Source of the DNA: Kumtagia ephedrae
GTDB lineage: Bacteria > Pseudomonadota > Alphaproteobacteria > Rhizobiales > Rhizobiaceae
DNA length: 64,000 nucleotides
Reading direction: 5' to 3'
Assembly (NCBI RefSeq): GCF_003012745.1
Contig: NZ_PXYK01000010.1
Location: 62,001 to 126,000, forward strand
Below are positions 17,131 to 26,304 of this stretch, in pieces. Position numbers and translations under genes: made by a program. The notes beneath the pieces are model-generated. The model saw nothing but the letters and a program-made list of their open reading frames with translations, made no database searches and had not been told where the DNA came from. Numbering within the stretch: position 1 is the stretch's first letter; every line of letters begins with the position of its first letter.

Positions 17131-18600
17131 ATGAACGTCATGACCAAGCCGGACACGGCAGCCCGCCCGACTATCGCAGCCCCGGCACTGGTGCCCGGCG
17201 GCATCCCCAAGCCGGCGCTGATGACGGTCGAGCAGGCCAAGGCGATGGACGTCGCCCGGCTGACCGACCTGTTCAAGGCCCACCTCAATCCCGGCCAGCT
17301 GCATTTCATGAAGCTGCTCGGCTTCCACAAGATTAAGATCGAGCGCGCCGAGGGCATGTATTACGTCGACCAGAACGGCCGGAAGATCCTCGATTTCTTC
17401 GGCGGCTTCGGCTCGCTCGCTTTCGGCCACAACCATCCCCGCATCCTCGAGGCGCGCAAGAAATTCCAGGAGGAGAAGCGGCAGGAGATCGCCATCGCCT
17501 TCATGTCGCAATATGCGACGGCGTTAGCCTACAACATCGCCCAGTGCTCGCCGGGCGATCTCGACATGGTCTTCCTCGGCTCCTCCGGCTCCGAGGCGAT
17601 GGAGGCGGCGGTGAAGGTCGCCGAGCGCGCCGCCGGGCCGAAGCGCCCGAAGATTGTCTATGCGGAGAACTCCTTCCACGGCAAGACCAAGGGCGTGCTG
17701 GCCATCACCGACGGCTCGCTCTACCGCGCCGAGTTCAAGATGGCCGACAACACCGTGCGCGTGCCCTTCGGCGACATCGATGCGATCGAGCGGGCGTTCC
17801 GCAGCGATCCGGAGATCGGTGTTATCGTGCTGGAGACGGTCCAGGGCGGCGGCGGCATCATACAGGCGCCGGCGGAATTCTGGCAGAAGCTCCGCGCGCT
17901 TTGCGATCGGTACGGCGTGTTGTGGGTCGCCGACGAGGTGCAGTGCGGCTATGGCCGGACCGGCCGCTTCTACGCTTTCGAGCACTATGGCGTAGTGCCG
18001 GATGTCACCGCGCTGGCGAAGTCGCTGGGCGCTGGCAAGGCGGCGGTGGGCGCCATGATCGCGCGGCGCGACGTCTACATGAAGGCCTACGGCACGCCGA
18101 AGACGGCGATGATCCATGCCATGGCGACCTTCGGCGGCATTGGCGAGGCCTGCGTCACCGCCATCGAAGGCCTCAACGTGCTCTATGACGAACACCTGAT
18201 CGACAATTCCGCCGATACAGGCGCCTATCTGCTGGAACGGCTCAAGGCCGTGCAGGCCAAGCACCCCAAGATCATCAAGGACGTGCGCGGCAAGGGTTTC
18301 ATGATCGGCCTGGAGTTCCACGACTTCTCGCAGACGCTGCCGATGGTGCTGCGGCCGGTGGTGAGCGTGCTTGACGACAAGCTGAAGGGCTCGCTGTCGG
18401 GTTTCGTCGGGTCGCTGCTGCTGCGCGACTACGACGTGCTGGTTGCCTTCACCGAATACAACCGCAACGTCATCCGCCTGGAGCCGCCGCTCATCTGCGG
18501 CAGGGAGCATGTCGACCGCTTCGTCGAGGCGCTGGACAGCCTGCTGTCGCGCGGCATCGTTTCGATCGTCAAGGATTTCGTGAAGAGCCAGATGAACTGA
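17131..18600 (+). CDS. class III PLP-dependent aminotransferase
   Basis: A 489-residue fold-type I aminotransferase of class III. The PLP lysine is Lys297 in TALAKSLG, preceded by the VADEVQCGYGRTG motif with Asp268. Class III enzymes include ornithine, putrescine and glutamate-1-semialdehyde aminotransferases and hopanoid HpnO. Inside a cluster with a sugar oxidase, an attractive inference is transamination of a keto-sugar lipid to an amino-sugar lipid. The ATG at 17131 follows AGGAG at 17118-17122. An ~40-residue low-complexity N-terminal extension precedes the conserved fold. Confidence 0.8.
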   Translation: MNVMTKPDTAARPTIAAPALVPGGIPKPALMTVEQAKAMDVARLTDLFKAHLNPGQLHFMKLLGFHKIKIERAEGMYYVDQNGRKILDFFGGFGSLAFGHNHPRILEARKKFQEEKRQEIAIAFMSQYATALAYNIAQCSPGDLDMVFLGSSGSEAMEAAVKVAERAAGPKRPKIVYAENSFHGKTKGVLAITDGSLYRAEFKMADNTVRVPFGDIDAIERAFRSDPEIGVIVLETVQGGGGIIQAPAEFWQKLRALCDRYGVLWVADEVQCGYGRTGRFYAFEHYGVVPDVTALAKSLGAGKAAVGAMIARRDVYMKAYGTPKTAMIHAMATFGGIGEACVTAIEGLNVLYDEHLIDNSADTGAYLLERLKAVQAKHPKIIKDVRGKGFMIGLEFHDFSQTLPMVLRPVVSVLDDKLKGSLSGFVGSLLLRDYDVLVAFTEYNRNVIRLEPPLICGREHVDRFVEALDSLLSRGIVSIVKDFVKSQMN

Positions 18601-18639
18601 GGCGGGGGAGAAACCGTCGGGCAGGGGAGGCAGGGGGCA

Positions 18640-19830
18640 ATGATAAAGAGCGAGCGGGCGCCGATCATCTGGGCGCTGGACACAGGGCTTGGCAAAAACC
18701 TCGCCCAGGTTGCGGAGAACAGGACGCTGCTCGACCGGCTGGCGGTCGCCTTCTTCGCCTGCGTCTGCGTGGCCATCGCCCTCTACGGGGTGATCAAGCC
18801 GGACTACAACTGGGACATGGTCGCCTATGTGGCGACCGCGCTGGAGGACCGCTACCAGGATCCGGCCGAGCTGCATGCCGCGACCTGGGCGGTCATCTCG
18901 GAGGGCGCGCGGGAATCGCAGCTCTACGAGATCCAGTACGGCAACCCGTACAACAAGCACCAGTGGGAGAACCCGGCCGACTTCCAGTCGCAGCTCTCCA
19001 TGTACCGGGTGAAGGTCGGCTACATCTGGCTGATGCGGCTGATGGAGCCGGTGGTCGGGCTGGCCAATGCCTCCATCCTGCTTTCGGTGATCCCGTCGCT
19101 GCTGGTCGGCGCGCTGGCGCTCTACTGGCTGGCACGCGAGAACGCACTGCAGGGCGCCTTCGTGCTGGCGCCGCTGCTGATGCTGGCCGACCAGGCGCAG
19201 ATGACCACGGCGGTGGTGCCGGACATGCTGCTGTCACTGGTGTCGCTGGCCGCCATCTATGCTTTCGTGCGGGGACGCGACACGCTCGCCTGCGTGCTGC
19301 TGTTCGCCAGCGTCTTCGTCCGCCCGGACAACATCATCCTGATCTTTGCGATGCTCGTCACCGCCGTGGTGTTCGGCTGGCGCATCCTGCCGCTGCTGGC
19401 GACCTTCGTGGCGAGCTTCGCCGCCTGCGCGCTGATCTCCAGATATGGCGGGCATCCGGGATGGTGGGCGCATTTTTACTTCTCCTGCGTGCAGATCCAG
19501 AAGTCGATGATCGGCTTCCATCCGGACTTGTCGTTGGCGGCGATGGCAAAGGGCTATGCGCGCGGCGTCGTGGTCTCGCTGGTGCATAGCGACTGGCCGG
19601 CACTACTGGCCCTGTTCACGGCCGGCTGGGCGCTGCTCAACCGCTTCGGCAGGGCGATCACCAGCCGACAGAACGGCATGCTGTTCGCTCTGGCGATCGG
19701 CGCGCTCGGAAAATTCGCGAGCTTCCCGCTGCCCGACGACCGCTTCTACCATGTCTTCATCATCGGCATGGCGGTCCTGCTGGTGGCGATCTGGAAGCCG
19801 CGTTTCGATACGGCACGCATAAGGACATAG
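18640..19830 (+). CDS. polytopic membrane protein, probable GT-C-type glycosyltransferase
   Basis: A 396-residue membrane protein with about ten helices. After the first helix (residues ~28-48) there is a long loop with YNWDMVAYVA, where an acidic residue stands as in GT-C polyprenyl-phosphate-sugar transferases such as ArnT. Further soluble loops lie around residues 60-115 and 265-300. I recognise no named family. Its place in the operon suggests it transfers the flipped lipid-linked sugar to an acceptor on the periplasmic side. Confidence 0.6.
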   Translation: MIKSERAPIIWALDTGLGKNLAQVAENRTLLDRLAVAFFACVCVAIALYGVIKPDYNWDMVAYVATALEDRYQDPAELHAATWAVISEGARESQLYEIQYGNPYNKHQWENPADFQSQLSMYRVKVGYIWLMRLMEPVVGLANASILLSVIPSLLVGALALYWLARENALQGAFVLAPLLMLADQAQMTTAVVPDMLLSLVSLAAIYAFVRGRDTLACVLLFASVFVRPDNIILIFAMLVTAVVFGWRILPLLATFVASFAACALISRYGGHPGWWAHFYFSCVQIQKSMIGFHPDLSLAAMAKGYARGVVVSLVHSDWPALLALFTAGWALLNRFGRAITSRQNGMLFALAIGALGKFASFPLPDDRFYHVFIIGMAVLLVAIWKPRFDTARIRT

Positions 19831-19832
19831 TC

Positions 19833-20603
19833 ATGGACGGCGGCGAAGTCTCGATCTTCCTGGAATTCCTGCGCATGATGGCGGCCTTCGCCGTCCCCGT
19901 CGGGATTCTGGACCGCGGCGCGCCGCTGCGCGGGACGCGCTTCCTCGCCCAGGCCGCGCTCGGAGCCCGCTTCGGAAACAGCCGTCCGTTCCAGATGGTC
20001 AATGTCGGCGCATGCGACGGCGTCCTGTTCGACGACGTGACGCCATGGCTGAACCGCATTCCCGGATCGCGGGCCGTCCTGGTGGAGCCCATTCCGTACA
20101 ACCAGCAGCGGCTGCGCGCCAACTATCCGGACGCCCAGCGCTTCGTCATCGAGCCCGTGGCGGTGACCAGGACCAAGGGCGCGATCCGGGTGAAGACGTT
20201 CGACGCCGCCGCCCTCGAGGACGGTCGGTTGCCGATCGAGTTCGTCGGCTGCTCCTCCATCACCGACACCAACCTGATGTCGGGCAAGAACGCCTGGGGC
20301 GAGGCGGACGGCAACTTCGAGAAATTCGCGCCCTATCTCAAGGACATCGACGTACCGGGCGATACGCTGCAGGATGTGCTCGACCGCAACCGGGTCGAGC
20401 ACATCGACGCCTTCCTGGTCGACTGCGAGGGCGCCGACTGGATGGTGTTCGAGCAGCTCGATCTCAAGCGTTACCGGCCGGGCATGGTCAAGGTCGAGGT
20501 CGGGGCGCTGCCAGCCGACGAGATCGGCCAGGTGGTCGTCAAGCTGAAGACCGCCGGTTACAAGGTCGGCCTCTATGCCGAGGATGTCTGGGCGTTTGCG
20601 TGA
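19833..20603 (+). CDS. FkbM family SAM-dependent methyltransferase
   Basis: A 256-residue methyltransferase. The SAM-binding motif I is VNVGACDGV at residues 56-64, followed by VEPIPYNQQRL and, downstream, FLVDCEGADW, the FkbM-type pattern. FkbM enzymes O-methylate sugars and polyketides. It starts 3 bases after the preceding stop and is the last gene of the cluster, so it probably caps or modifies the sugar made by the upstream enzymes. The first ~40 residues are hydrophobic and may be peripheral or membrane-associated. Confidence 0.78.
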   Translation: MDGGEVSIFLEFLRMMAAFAVPVGILDRGAPLRGTRFLAQAALGARFGNSRPFQMVNVGACDGVLFDDVTPWLNRIPGSRAVLVEPIPYNQQRLRANYPDAQRFVIEPVAVTRTKGAIRVKTFDAAALEDGRLPIEFVGCSSITDTNLMSGKNAWGEADGNFEKFAPYLKDIDVPGDTLQDVLDRNRVEHIDAFLVDCEGADWMVFEQLDLKRYRPGMVKVEVGALPADEIGQVVVKLKTAGYKVGLYAEDVWAFA

Positions 20604-20625
20604 ATGGCGATGAGCTCGCCAGAGG

Positions 20626-21150
20626 TCATCGCACCAACGTCTTGGCGGCGGCAAGCGGCAGATAAAACGTCGCAGACCGTGAAGTGAGCGGCGTGAACCC
20701 ATATGACCGGTAAAAGGCACTCGCGCGATCGTCAATCGCATCGGCGAACACCGCATGCGCACCGATGGGTGCGCTCGCGACCGTTCGTATGGCGTCGAAC
20801 AGCATCGCTTCCCCAAGGCCGAACCCGGAATAGTCAAGATCGCGGGCCAGCCAGCCAATCAAGATAGCGGGAACTGTCGGATAGCGCGGCAATTTCCGAG
20901 CAAGCGGCTCCGGCACCTCGGTGACCGGTACGGAGCTGGCCGAGAGCGTGTAAAAGGCGGCCACCCTGCTGCTATCTGCCGGGCGGGCTACAAAGCATGT
21001 GGCGTATTGGCGCTTTATGTCTTGCGAAACGGCCTGGCGAAAATAGGCGTCGATGCGCTCGTTGCCGCAGGCGAACCGCGAACGATCATGCTCCTTCCCC
21101 AGAGACTCGATAAGGAACTGCGGCTCATCGGTTCCTGAAGAGCTTGGCAT
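20626..21150 (-). CDS. GNAT acetyltransferase toxin (TacT type)
   Basis: A 174-residue GNAT-fold protein resembling TacT/AtaT toxins, which acetylate charged tRNAs. The N-terminus has the toxin-typical FACGNERIDAYFRQ; the acetyl-CoA loop is SGFGLGEAML and the C-terminal FYRSYGF carries the expected catalytic Tyr. It overlaps the antitoxin gene by 26 bases, the usual TacAT organisation with the antitoxin first. The family is clear; tRNA specificity is unknown. Confidence 0.82.
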   Translation of the reverse strand: MPSSSGTDEPQFLIESLGKEHDRSRFACGNERIDAYFRQAVSQDIKRQYATCFVARPADSSRVAAFYTLSASSVPVTEVPEPLARKLPRYPTVPAILIGWLARDLDYSGFGLGEAMLFDAIRTVASAPIGAHAVFADAIDDRASAFYRSYGFTPLTSRSATFYLPLAAAKTLVR

Positions 21151-21409
21151 GACGTTCAGCCGCGCGCACCAACTTGGCGGTGGGTTTCGGGGGGGTGATC
21201 AAGGCTTCGGCGAACCTGATCTGGTCCTCGCGGCTCAGCCGCATGATCTCGGCTTCTTCGATCACGCGCCGCGCGTCCTCCCCGGCGGTCGCCAGAAGAT
21301 AGCCCGTCAGCGTCATGCCGCGCAGCTTGGCGGCGCGCTGCATCTGCTGATAGGTTTCGACGGGAATGCGCGCCTCGAGCCGCGCCATCTCCATAGTGGA
21401 CTCACCCAT
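21125..21409 (-). CDS. DUF1778 ribbon-helix-helix antitoxin (TacA type)
   Basis: A 94-residue DUF1778 protein starting MGESTMEMARLEARIP, with an RHH-type DNA-binding N-terminus (RLEARIPVETYQQMQ) and a C-terminal toxin-binding tail (FAEALITPPKPTAKL). The ATG at 21409 is chosen because GGAGG lies 8 bases upstream; an in-frame ATG at 21424 would put the ribosome site inside the gene. A palindromic operator lies just upstream. It should neutralise the overlapping GNAT toxin and repress the pair. Confidence 0.82.
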   Translation of the reverse strand: MGESTMEMARLEARIPVETYQQMQRAAKLRGMTLTGYLLATAGEDARRVIEEAEIMRLSREDQIRFAEALITPPKPTAKLVRAAERHAKLFRNR

Positions 21410-21435
21410 GTCGTATGCCTCCATTATCGGCGTAA

Positions 21436-21454
21436 ATACGGCAAATTGCCGTAT
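21436..21454. promoter_or_regulatory. palindromic operator upstream of the TacAT pair
   Basis: ATACGGCAAATTGCCGTAT is a perfect 19-base palindrome, centred 36 bases upstream of the antitoxin ATG, within AT-rich DNA where the promoter should be. RHH antitoxins of this type repress their own operon, so this is the likely binding site. Confidence 0.72.
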
Positions 21455-21634
21455 ATTTCAAGTTGAAGGCCGGTGCCGAGAATACGAAAACGCTGATGCC
21501 GCTCGCCGAGACCGCGTAGCGGCAAGATGCGGCACCCAAGTCGCGCCGCTTCGGAGCAATGTCGCAAACAGGCTGCGCGCTTGGCGCCGCACGGCCCTAT
21601 AAGTCTGCCTGCAGAACATCTCGGAGCACGGGCA

Positions 21635-24196
21635 ATGGCAGAGTTTCCGACTAAGGCGAGGGTCGTCATCATCGGCCTGGGCGGCATCGTGGGCGCCTCG
21701 GTGGCGCATCACCTCATCGAGCGCGGCTGGGACGACATCGTCGGCATCGACAAGTCGGGCATCCCGACAGACATCGGCTCGACCGCGCATGCCTCCGACT
21801 TCTGCTACATGACCAGCCATGACTTCCTGTCCTGCTGGACATCGCTCTATTCCATCGATTTCTACGACAAGCTCGGCCATTACGACCGCATAGGCGGCTT
21901 GGAAGTGGCGCGTGTCGGCGACGACGCCCGCATGGAGGAGATCCGGCGCAAGGTCTCGTCCGGCAAGGCGTTCGGGACGCGCGCGCGGCTGATCGACCCG
22001 GCCGAGATCAAGGAAAAATTCCCGCTGATCGAGGAGTCGATGGTGCAGGGCGGTCTCTGGGATCCCGATGCGGGCCTCGTCATCCCGCGCAGCCAGACCG
22101 TCGCCGGCAAGCTGGTCGACAGGGGCGAAAAGTCCGGCAAGCTCAAGGCTTTCGCCAATACGCCCGCGAAGTCGCTCGTCATCGAGAACGGGCGCATCAG
22201 GGGCGTCGTCACCGACCGCGGCACCATCCATGCCGACCATGTCGTCGTCTGCGCCGGCCTGTGGGGCAGGCTGATCGCCGAGATGGCCGGCGAGGACCTG
22301 CCGGTCATGCCGGTCGACCATCCGCTCACCTTCTTCGGCCCCTATACCGAGTTCGCCGGCACCGGCAAGGACATCGGCTATCCACTGCTGCGCGACCAGG
22401 GCAATTCCGCCTATATGCGCGACACCGGCGACCCGACCACGTCGGAAGGCGGCATGATCGAATGGGGGTATTACGAGGAGACCAATCCGCGGCTCTGCCA
22501 TCCGCGCGACCTGCTGGAAAAGGACCAGGCACGGCTGTCTCCCTCACAGCGCGACCTCGACATGGAGCAGATTCTGGAGCCGCTGGAGCGCGCCATCGAG
22601 CTGACCCCGATCCTTGCCGAGCTCGGTTATGACGAGCGGCGCTCCTTCAACGGCCTGCTGCAGGTGACGGCGGACGGTGGTCCGTCTGTCGGCGAGAGCC
22701 AGACGGTGAGGGGGCTGTGGTATGCCGTGGCCATCTGGGTGAAGGACGGTCCCGGCTTCGGCAAGCTCGTCGCCGACTGGATGACGGACGGCCGCACCTC
22801 CATCGATCACGCCAGGATCGATTACTCCCGCTTCTATCCCCACCAGATGGACGAGAAATTCGTCGAGGGACGTTGCGGCGAGGCGGCGCAGAAGATCTAC
22901 AATCCCGCCGTCCATCCGCGCGAGCCCTATGCGACCGGGCGCAACGTCAAGCGCTCGCCCTTCTACGAGCGCGAGAAGGAGCTTGGCGGCTATTTCATGG
23001 AGCTCGGCGGCTGGGAGCGTGCCCATGGCTATGCGGCCAACGAGCATCTCCTGGAAAAATACGGCAACCGCGTGCCGGTGCGCGAGAACGAATGGGACGC
23101 CAGACACTTCTGGCGCGTGTCGAATGCCGAGCATCTCGCCATGAGCGAGGACTGCGGCATCGTCAACCTGTCGCATTTCTACATGTTCGACGTCGAAGGC
23201 CCTGATCACGTCGAACTGATGGAATGGCTGTGCGCGGCAAAGATTGGTGGCGATGCCAATATCGGAAAAGGCATCTATACGCATTTCCTCGACGACGAGG
23301 GCATGGTGCGCGCCGATCTCACCGTTATCCGCATGGCAGACCGCTGCCGCGTGGTCGACGGCGCCGACGCCGGCCCGCGCGATTTCCACTATGTGAAACG
23401 CGTCGCCGAGGACAAAGGGTTCGACGTGACGGTCACCGATGTTTCGGAAAAGTTCGTGACGATCGGCATCTGGGGACCGAACGCGCGGGCGACGCTGCAG
23501 AAAGTGGTGGAAGATCCCGCTGGACTTCTGCCGGAAAATTTCCCGTTCGCGGCGATCAAGCCGATGAAGATCGCCGGCAAGGACGTCACCGCCTTCCGCA
23601 TCTCCTATGTCGGCGAGCAGGGCTGGGAACTGCACATGCGCTACGAGAACGGCCTGGCTGTATGGGATGCGCTGCGCTCGACCGGCGTCATGGCCTTCGG
23701 CGTCGAGACCTATGCCAACTCGCGCCGCATGGAGAAGAGCCTGCGCCTGCAGAACGCCGATCTCTTGACCGAATACAACCTGATCGAGTCGGATCTGCAA
23801 CGCCCGAAGGTCAAGGAGGCGGACTTCCGCGGCAAGCAGAAGCATCTGGAGCATCGCGCGCGGAAAAATCAGCCGGCGATGCTGTGCACGCTGGTGATGA
23901 CCGACAATCGCGATTCGAAAGGCGTGCCGCGCTATCCCGTCGGCAGCATGCCGGTGCTCGACCCCGGAACCGGCGAGACGCTGGTCGACGAGCTTGGCCG
24001 CCGTTCCTTCACCACCTCGGTCGCCTACGGTCCGACCATCGGCAAGAACATCGCGCTCGCCTATCTTCCGTGGGCCTGGTGCCAGGAAGGTCGCAAGCTG
24101 ACGGTCGAGTATTTTGGCGAGGCGTTTCCGGTCGAGGTGGCGGGCGTGGGCTACAAGCCGCTTTACGATCCGGAGAATCTCAAGCCGCGAAGCTAA
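21635..24196 (+). CDS. FAD oxidoreductase-GcvT fusion (dimethylglycine/sarcosine dehydrogenase family)
   Basis: An 853-residue two-part enzyme. The first ~400 residues are a DAO-type flavoprotein with GLGGIVGAS (14-22) and STAHASD, where His52 sits at the position of the covalent-FAD His of dimethylglycine dehydrogenases. The second half (~430-853) is an FAO_M/aminomethyltransferase (GcvT-like) module with GEQGWELHMRYENG. Such enzymes demethylate methylated amines, passing the one-carbon unit to tetrahydrofolate. The exact substrate is unknown; the STAHASD variant differs from canonical STWHAAG. The ATG at 21635 follows GGAG. A GlxA-type regulator lies a few genes downstream. Confidence 0.82.
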   Translation: MAEFPTKARVVIIGLGGIVGASVAHHLIERGWDDIVGIDKSGIPTDIGSTAHASDFCYMTSHDFLSCWTSLYSIDFYDKLGHYDRIGGLEVARVGDDARMEEIRRKVSSGKAFGTRARLIDPAEIKEKFPLIEESMVQGGLWDPDAGLVIPRSQTVAGKLVDRGEKSGKLKAFANTPAKSLVIENGRIRGVVTDRGTIHADHVVVCAGLWGRLIAEMAGEDLPVMPVDHPLTFFGPYTEFAGTGKDIGYPLLRDQGNSAYMRDTGDPTTSEGGMIEWGYYEETNPRLCHPRDLLEKDQARLSPSQRDLDMEQILEPLERAIELTPILAELGYDERRSFNGLLQVTADGGPSVGESQTVRGLWYAVAIWVKDGPGFGKLVADWMTDGRTSIDHARIDYSRFYPHQMDEKFVEGRCGEAAQKIYNPAVHPREPYATGRNVKRSPFYEREKELGGYFMELGGWERAHGYAANEHLLEKYGNRVPVRENEWDARHFWRVSNAEHLAMSEDCGIVNLSHFYMFDVEGPDHVELMEWLCAAKIGGDANIGKGIYTHFLDDEGMVRADLTVIRMADRCRVVDGADAGPRDFHYVKRVAEDKGFDVTVTDVSEKFVTIGIWGPNARATLQKVVEDPAGLLPENFPFAAIKPMKIAGKDVTAFRISYVGEQGWELHMRYENGLAVWDALRSTGVMAFGVETYANSRRMEKSLRLQNADLLTEYNLIESDLQRPKVKEADFRGKQKHLEHRARKNQPAMLCTLVMTDNRDSKGVPRYPVGSMPVLDPGTGETLVDELGRRSFTTSVAYGPTIGKNIALAYLPWAWCQEGRKLTVEYFGEAFPVEVAGVGYKPLYDPENLKPRS

Positions 24197-24300
24197 TCGG
24201 CACGGGCAGCACACCCCGGTCGCGAAATTGTGAAGGGAAAGCGCCGGGGCTTTTCCGACGCTTTCTTTTCAAACCGGCCGATTCGGGCCACCTTTCCAAA

Positions 24301-25134
24301 ATGTCTCGTTCCTCGCGCACCGGACATTACTTCGCAGCCGTCGCTTTGGCCTTCGGCCTGCTGCCCTTCGAGGTCGCACAATCCCAGGAAGCCGTCGATG
24401 TCGAGCTGGTTCTGGCGGTCGACGTTTCGCTTTCCATGTCACCGCAGGAACTGGAGATCCAGCGCCGCGGCTATGCGACCGCGCTGACCGACGACGAGGT
24501 TCTGCAGGCGATCGCCGACGGCGCCTACGGCAAGATCGCCGTGACCTATTTCGAATGGGCCGGCTCGACCACACAGCACCTGATCGTGCCATGGACGGTG
24601 ATCGCGTCGCGCGCCGACGCCGAGCGGGTGGTGGCGCAGCTTTCCGCCAATCCGCCGAACAGCGCCCGGCGCACCTCGATCTCCGGAGCGCTCGAGTTCG
24701 GCGCCGACCTTTTCGCGGAGAGCCATTTCCGCGGCATGAAGCGGGTGATCGACATCTCCGGTGACGGACCGAACAACCAGGGCGCGCCGGTGGATCTGGT
24801 CCGCGACCGTGTCCTCGAGCAGGGCATCGTCATCAACGGCCTGCCGCTGATGACCAATGGCGGCTTCACCAGCGTCTACGACGTGAAGGATCTCGACCGC
24901 TACTATACCGACTGCGTCATCGGCGGCCCCGGCGCCTTCATGATTCCGGTCAACGACTGGTCGCAGTTCCCGGAAGCCATCCGGCGCAAGCTGGTGCTGG
25001 AGCTGGCCGACAATAGGCCGGTGCACGAAGACGATGCGTTGCCGGTCGTGCTTGCGCAGGAGACCAAGGGCTATGATTGCCAGGTCGGCGAGAAGATGTG
25101 GCGCGACCGCTCCTATCTGTGGGAATCGCGGTAA
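24301..25134 (+). CDS. DUF1194 exported protein with vWA-like fold
   Basis: A 277-residue protein with an N-terminal signal peptide (hydrophobic stretch FAAVALAFGLL, likely cleavage near residues 28-30). It resembles DUF1194 proteins, which have a von Willebrand A-like core. The metal-site sequence DVSLSMS at 41-47 fits the DxSxS MIDAS motif. A single pair of cysteines near the end (Cys204 and the DCQVGEK region) may form a disulfide. The function is unknown. Confidence 0.75.
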   Translation: MSRSSRTGHYFAAVALAFGLLPFEVAQSQEAVDVELVLAVDVSLSMSPQELEIQRRGYATALTDDEVLQAIADGAYGKIAVTYFEWAGSTTQHLIVPWTVIASRADAERVVAQLSANPPNSARRTSISGALEFGADLFAESHFRGMKRVIDISGDGPNNQGAPVDLVRDRVLEQGIVINGLPLMTNGGFTSVYDVKDLDRYYTDCVIGGPGAFMIPVNDWSQFPEAIRRKLVLELADNRPVHEDDALPVVLAQETKGYDCQVGEKMWRDRSYLWESR

Positions 25135-25209
25135 GTGCTTCGATGCACCGCTGACGCACGACCCAAAAACCTGCTCATCCCGTCAATCCTCTCTTAGGCG
25201 CACAGCCTT

Positions 25210-26304
25210 ATGCTGTTCGCCATGCAGGATCAGGACATTTACAAGGCGGCGACGGTCGCGGCCCGCCCCGTTACTTGGGGCGTCGTCGGCGCGGGTACGA
25301 TCGCGCACCAGTTCGCTGCCGATCTGGCGCATGTCGCCGGGGCGCGGATAGGAGCGGTGTGCTCGCGCAGCGAGGAGTCGGCGCAGGCATTCATGGCGGC
25401 AGCCGGTATCCGAAGATACTGCGCCACATTGCCCGAGCTGCTGGCCGACGAGACTATCGACGCGATCTACATCGCGACGCCCAATCACTTGCATGCGGGT
25501 CAGACGCGGGAAGCGCTGGCGGCGGGCAAGCCGGTGCTGGTCGAAAAGCCGCTGGCGACGTCGAGCCGCGACGCGGCACGCGTCGTTGAAGCGGCGGCCC
25601 ACGCGGATCGGTTCGCGATGGAGGCCCTGTGGACGCGCTTCCTGCCGGCGGTGGAGGCGGTGCGAGGCATGCTTGCAGCCGGCGCGATTGGCGAAGTCCG
25701 GCATGTCGAAGCCGAACTTGCTTACCGCAAGGAAGAAAAGGGCGGGCGCTTCTTCGACCCTGCCATGGGAGGCGGCGCGGCGCTCGACCTTGGAGTCTAC
25801 CCGCTGTCGCTGGCACTCGATCTGTTCGGCCGCCCTGAAAAAACGTCCGGCCGCTGGTGGGCGGCAGGAACCGGTGTCGACCGCAGGACCGATTTCCAGC
25901 TTTCCTTCGCTGGCGTCACGGCGATGCTTTCCTGCTGCTTCGACCGCGATGGCCGTAACACCTTCACGATCCTCGGCAGTCGCGGCGCGATCCGCATCGA
26001 GGCGCCGTTCCTGAAGGCGCAGCAGGTGACGCTCTTTGGCCAGACGATTTGCGACTGGCCGCTGGTTGGCGCGCGCGGGGCGACATCCGGACCGGCGGCA
26101 AGGATCCTGTCGCGGCTGCCGCTACCAGGTCGTCAGGTGAAAAATTTCCGCTTCCCCGGCCACGGTCTTCAGTTCGAAACCGCCGCGGCGATCGATGCCA
26201 TGGGGCGCGGCGAGCGGCAGTCTCCCCGGATGCCGCTCGGCGACAGCGTCGCCGTGCTGGAGATCATCGAGACGGTGCTCGGCCAGCCGCCGCAGCCGGC
26301 GTGA
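25210..26304 (+). CDS. Gfo/Idh/MocA family oxidoreductase
   Basis: A 364-residue NAD(P)-dependent dehydrogenase. The N-terminal Rossmann motif is GVVGAGTIA (24-32), the family signature EKP follows in VLVEKPLAT (~near 115), and a C-terminal substrate domain has GGGAALDLGVYPL. Members oxidise or reduce sugars, inositols or trans-dihydrodiols. An in-frame ATG 12 bases downstream is an alternative start. Its 3' end overlaps that of the next, convergent gene by 41 bases. Confidence 0.82.
   Translation: MLFAMQDQDIYKAATVAARPVTWGVVGAGTIAHQFAADLAHVAGARIGAVCSRSEESAQAFMAAAGIRRYCATLPELLADETIDAIYIATPNHLHAGQTREALAAGKPVLVEKPLATSSRDAARVVEAAAHADRFAMEALWTRFLPAVEAVRGMLAAGAIGEVRHVEAELAYRKEEKGGRFFDPAMGGGAALDLGVYPLSLALDLFGRPEKTSGRWWAAGTGVDRRTDFQLSFAGVTAMLSCCFDRDGRNTFTILGSRGAIRIEAPFLKAQQVTLFGQTICDWPLVGARGATSGPAARILSRLPLPGRQVKNFRFPGHGLQFETAAAIDAMGRGERQSPRMPLGDSVAVLEIIETVLGQPPQPA

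Noticed and set aside
22544-24214. A 556-codon minus-strand frame opposite the FAD-GcvT gene, and similar long antisense frames opposite rne and prfB
   Set aside because: All are by-products of GC-rich third positions: no conserved motifs, no ribosome sites, and the opposite strands carry well-conserved proteins.
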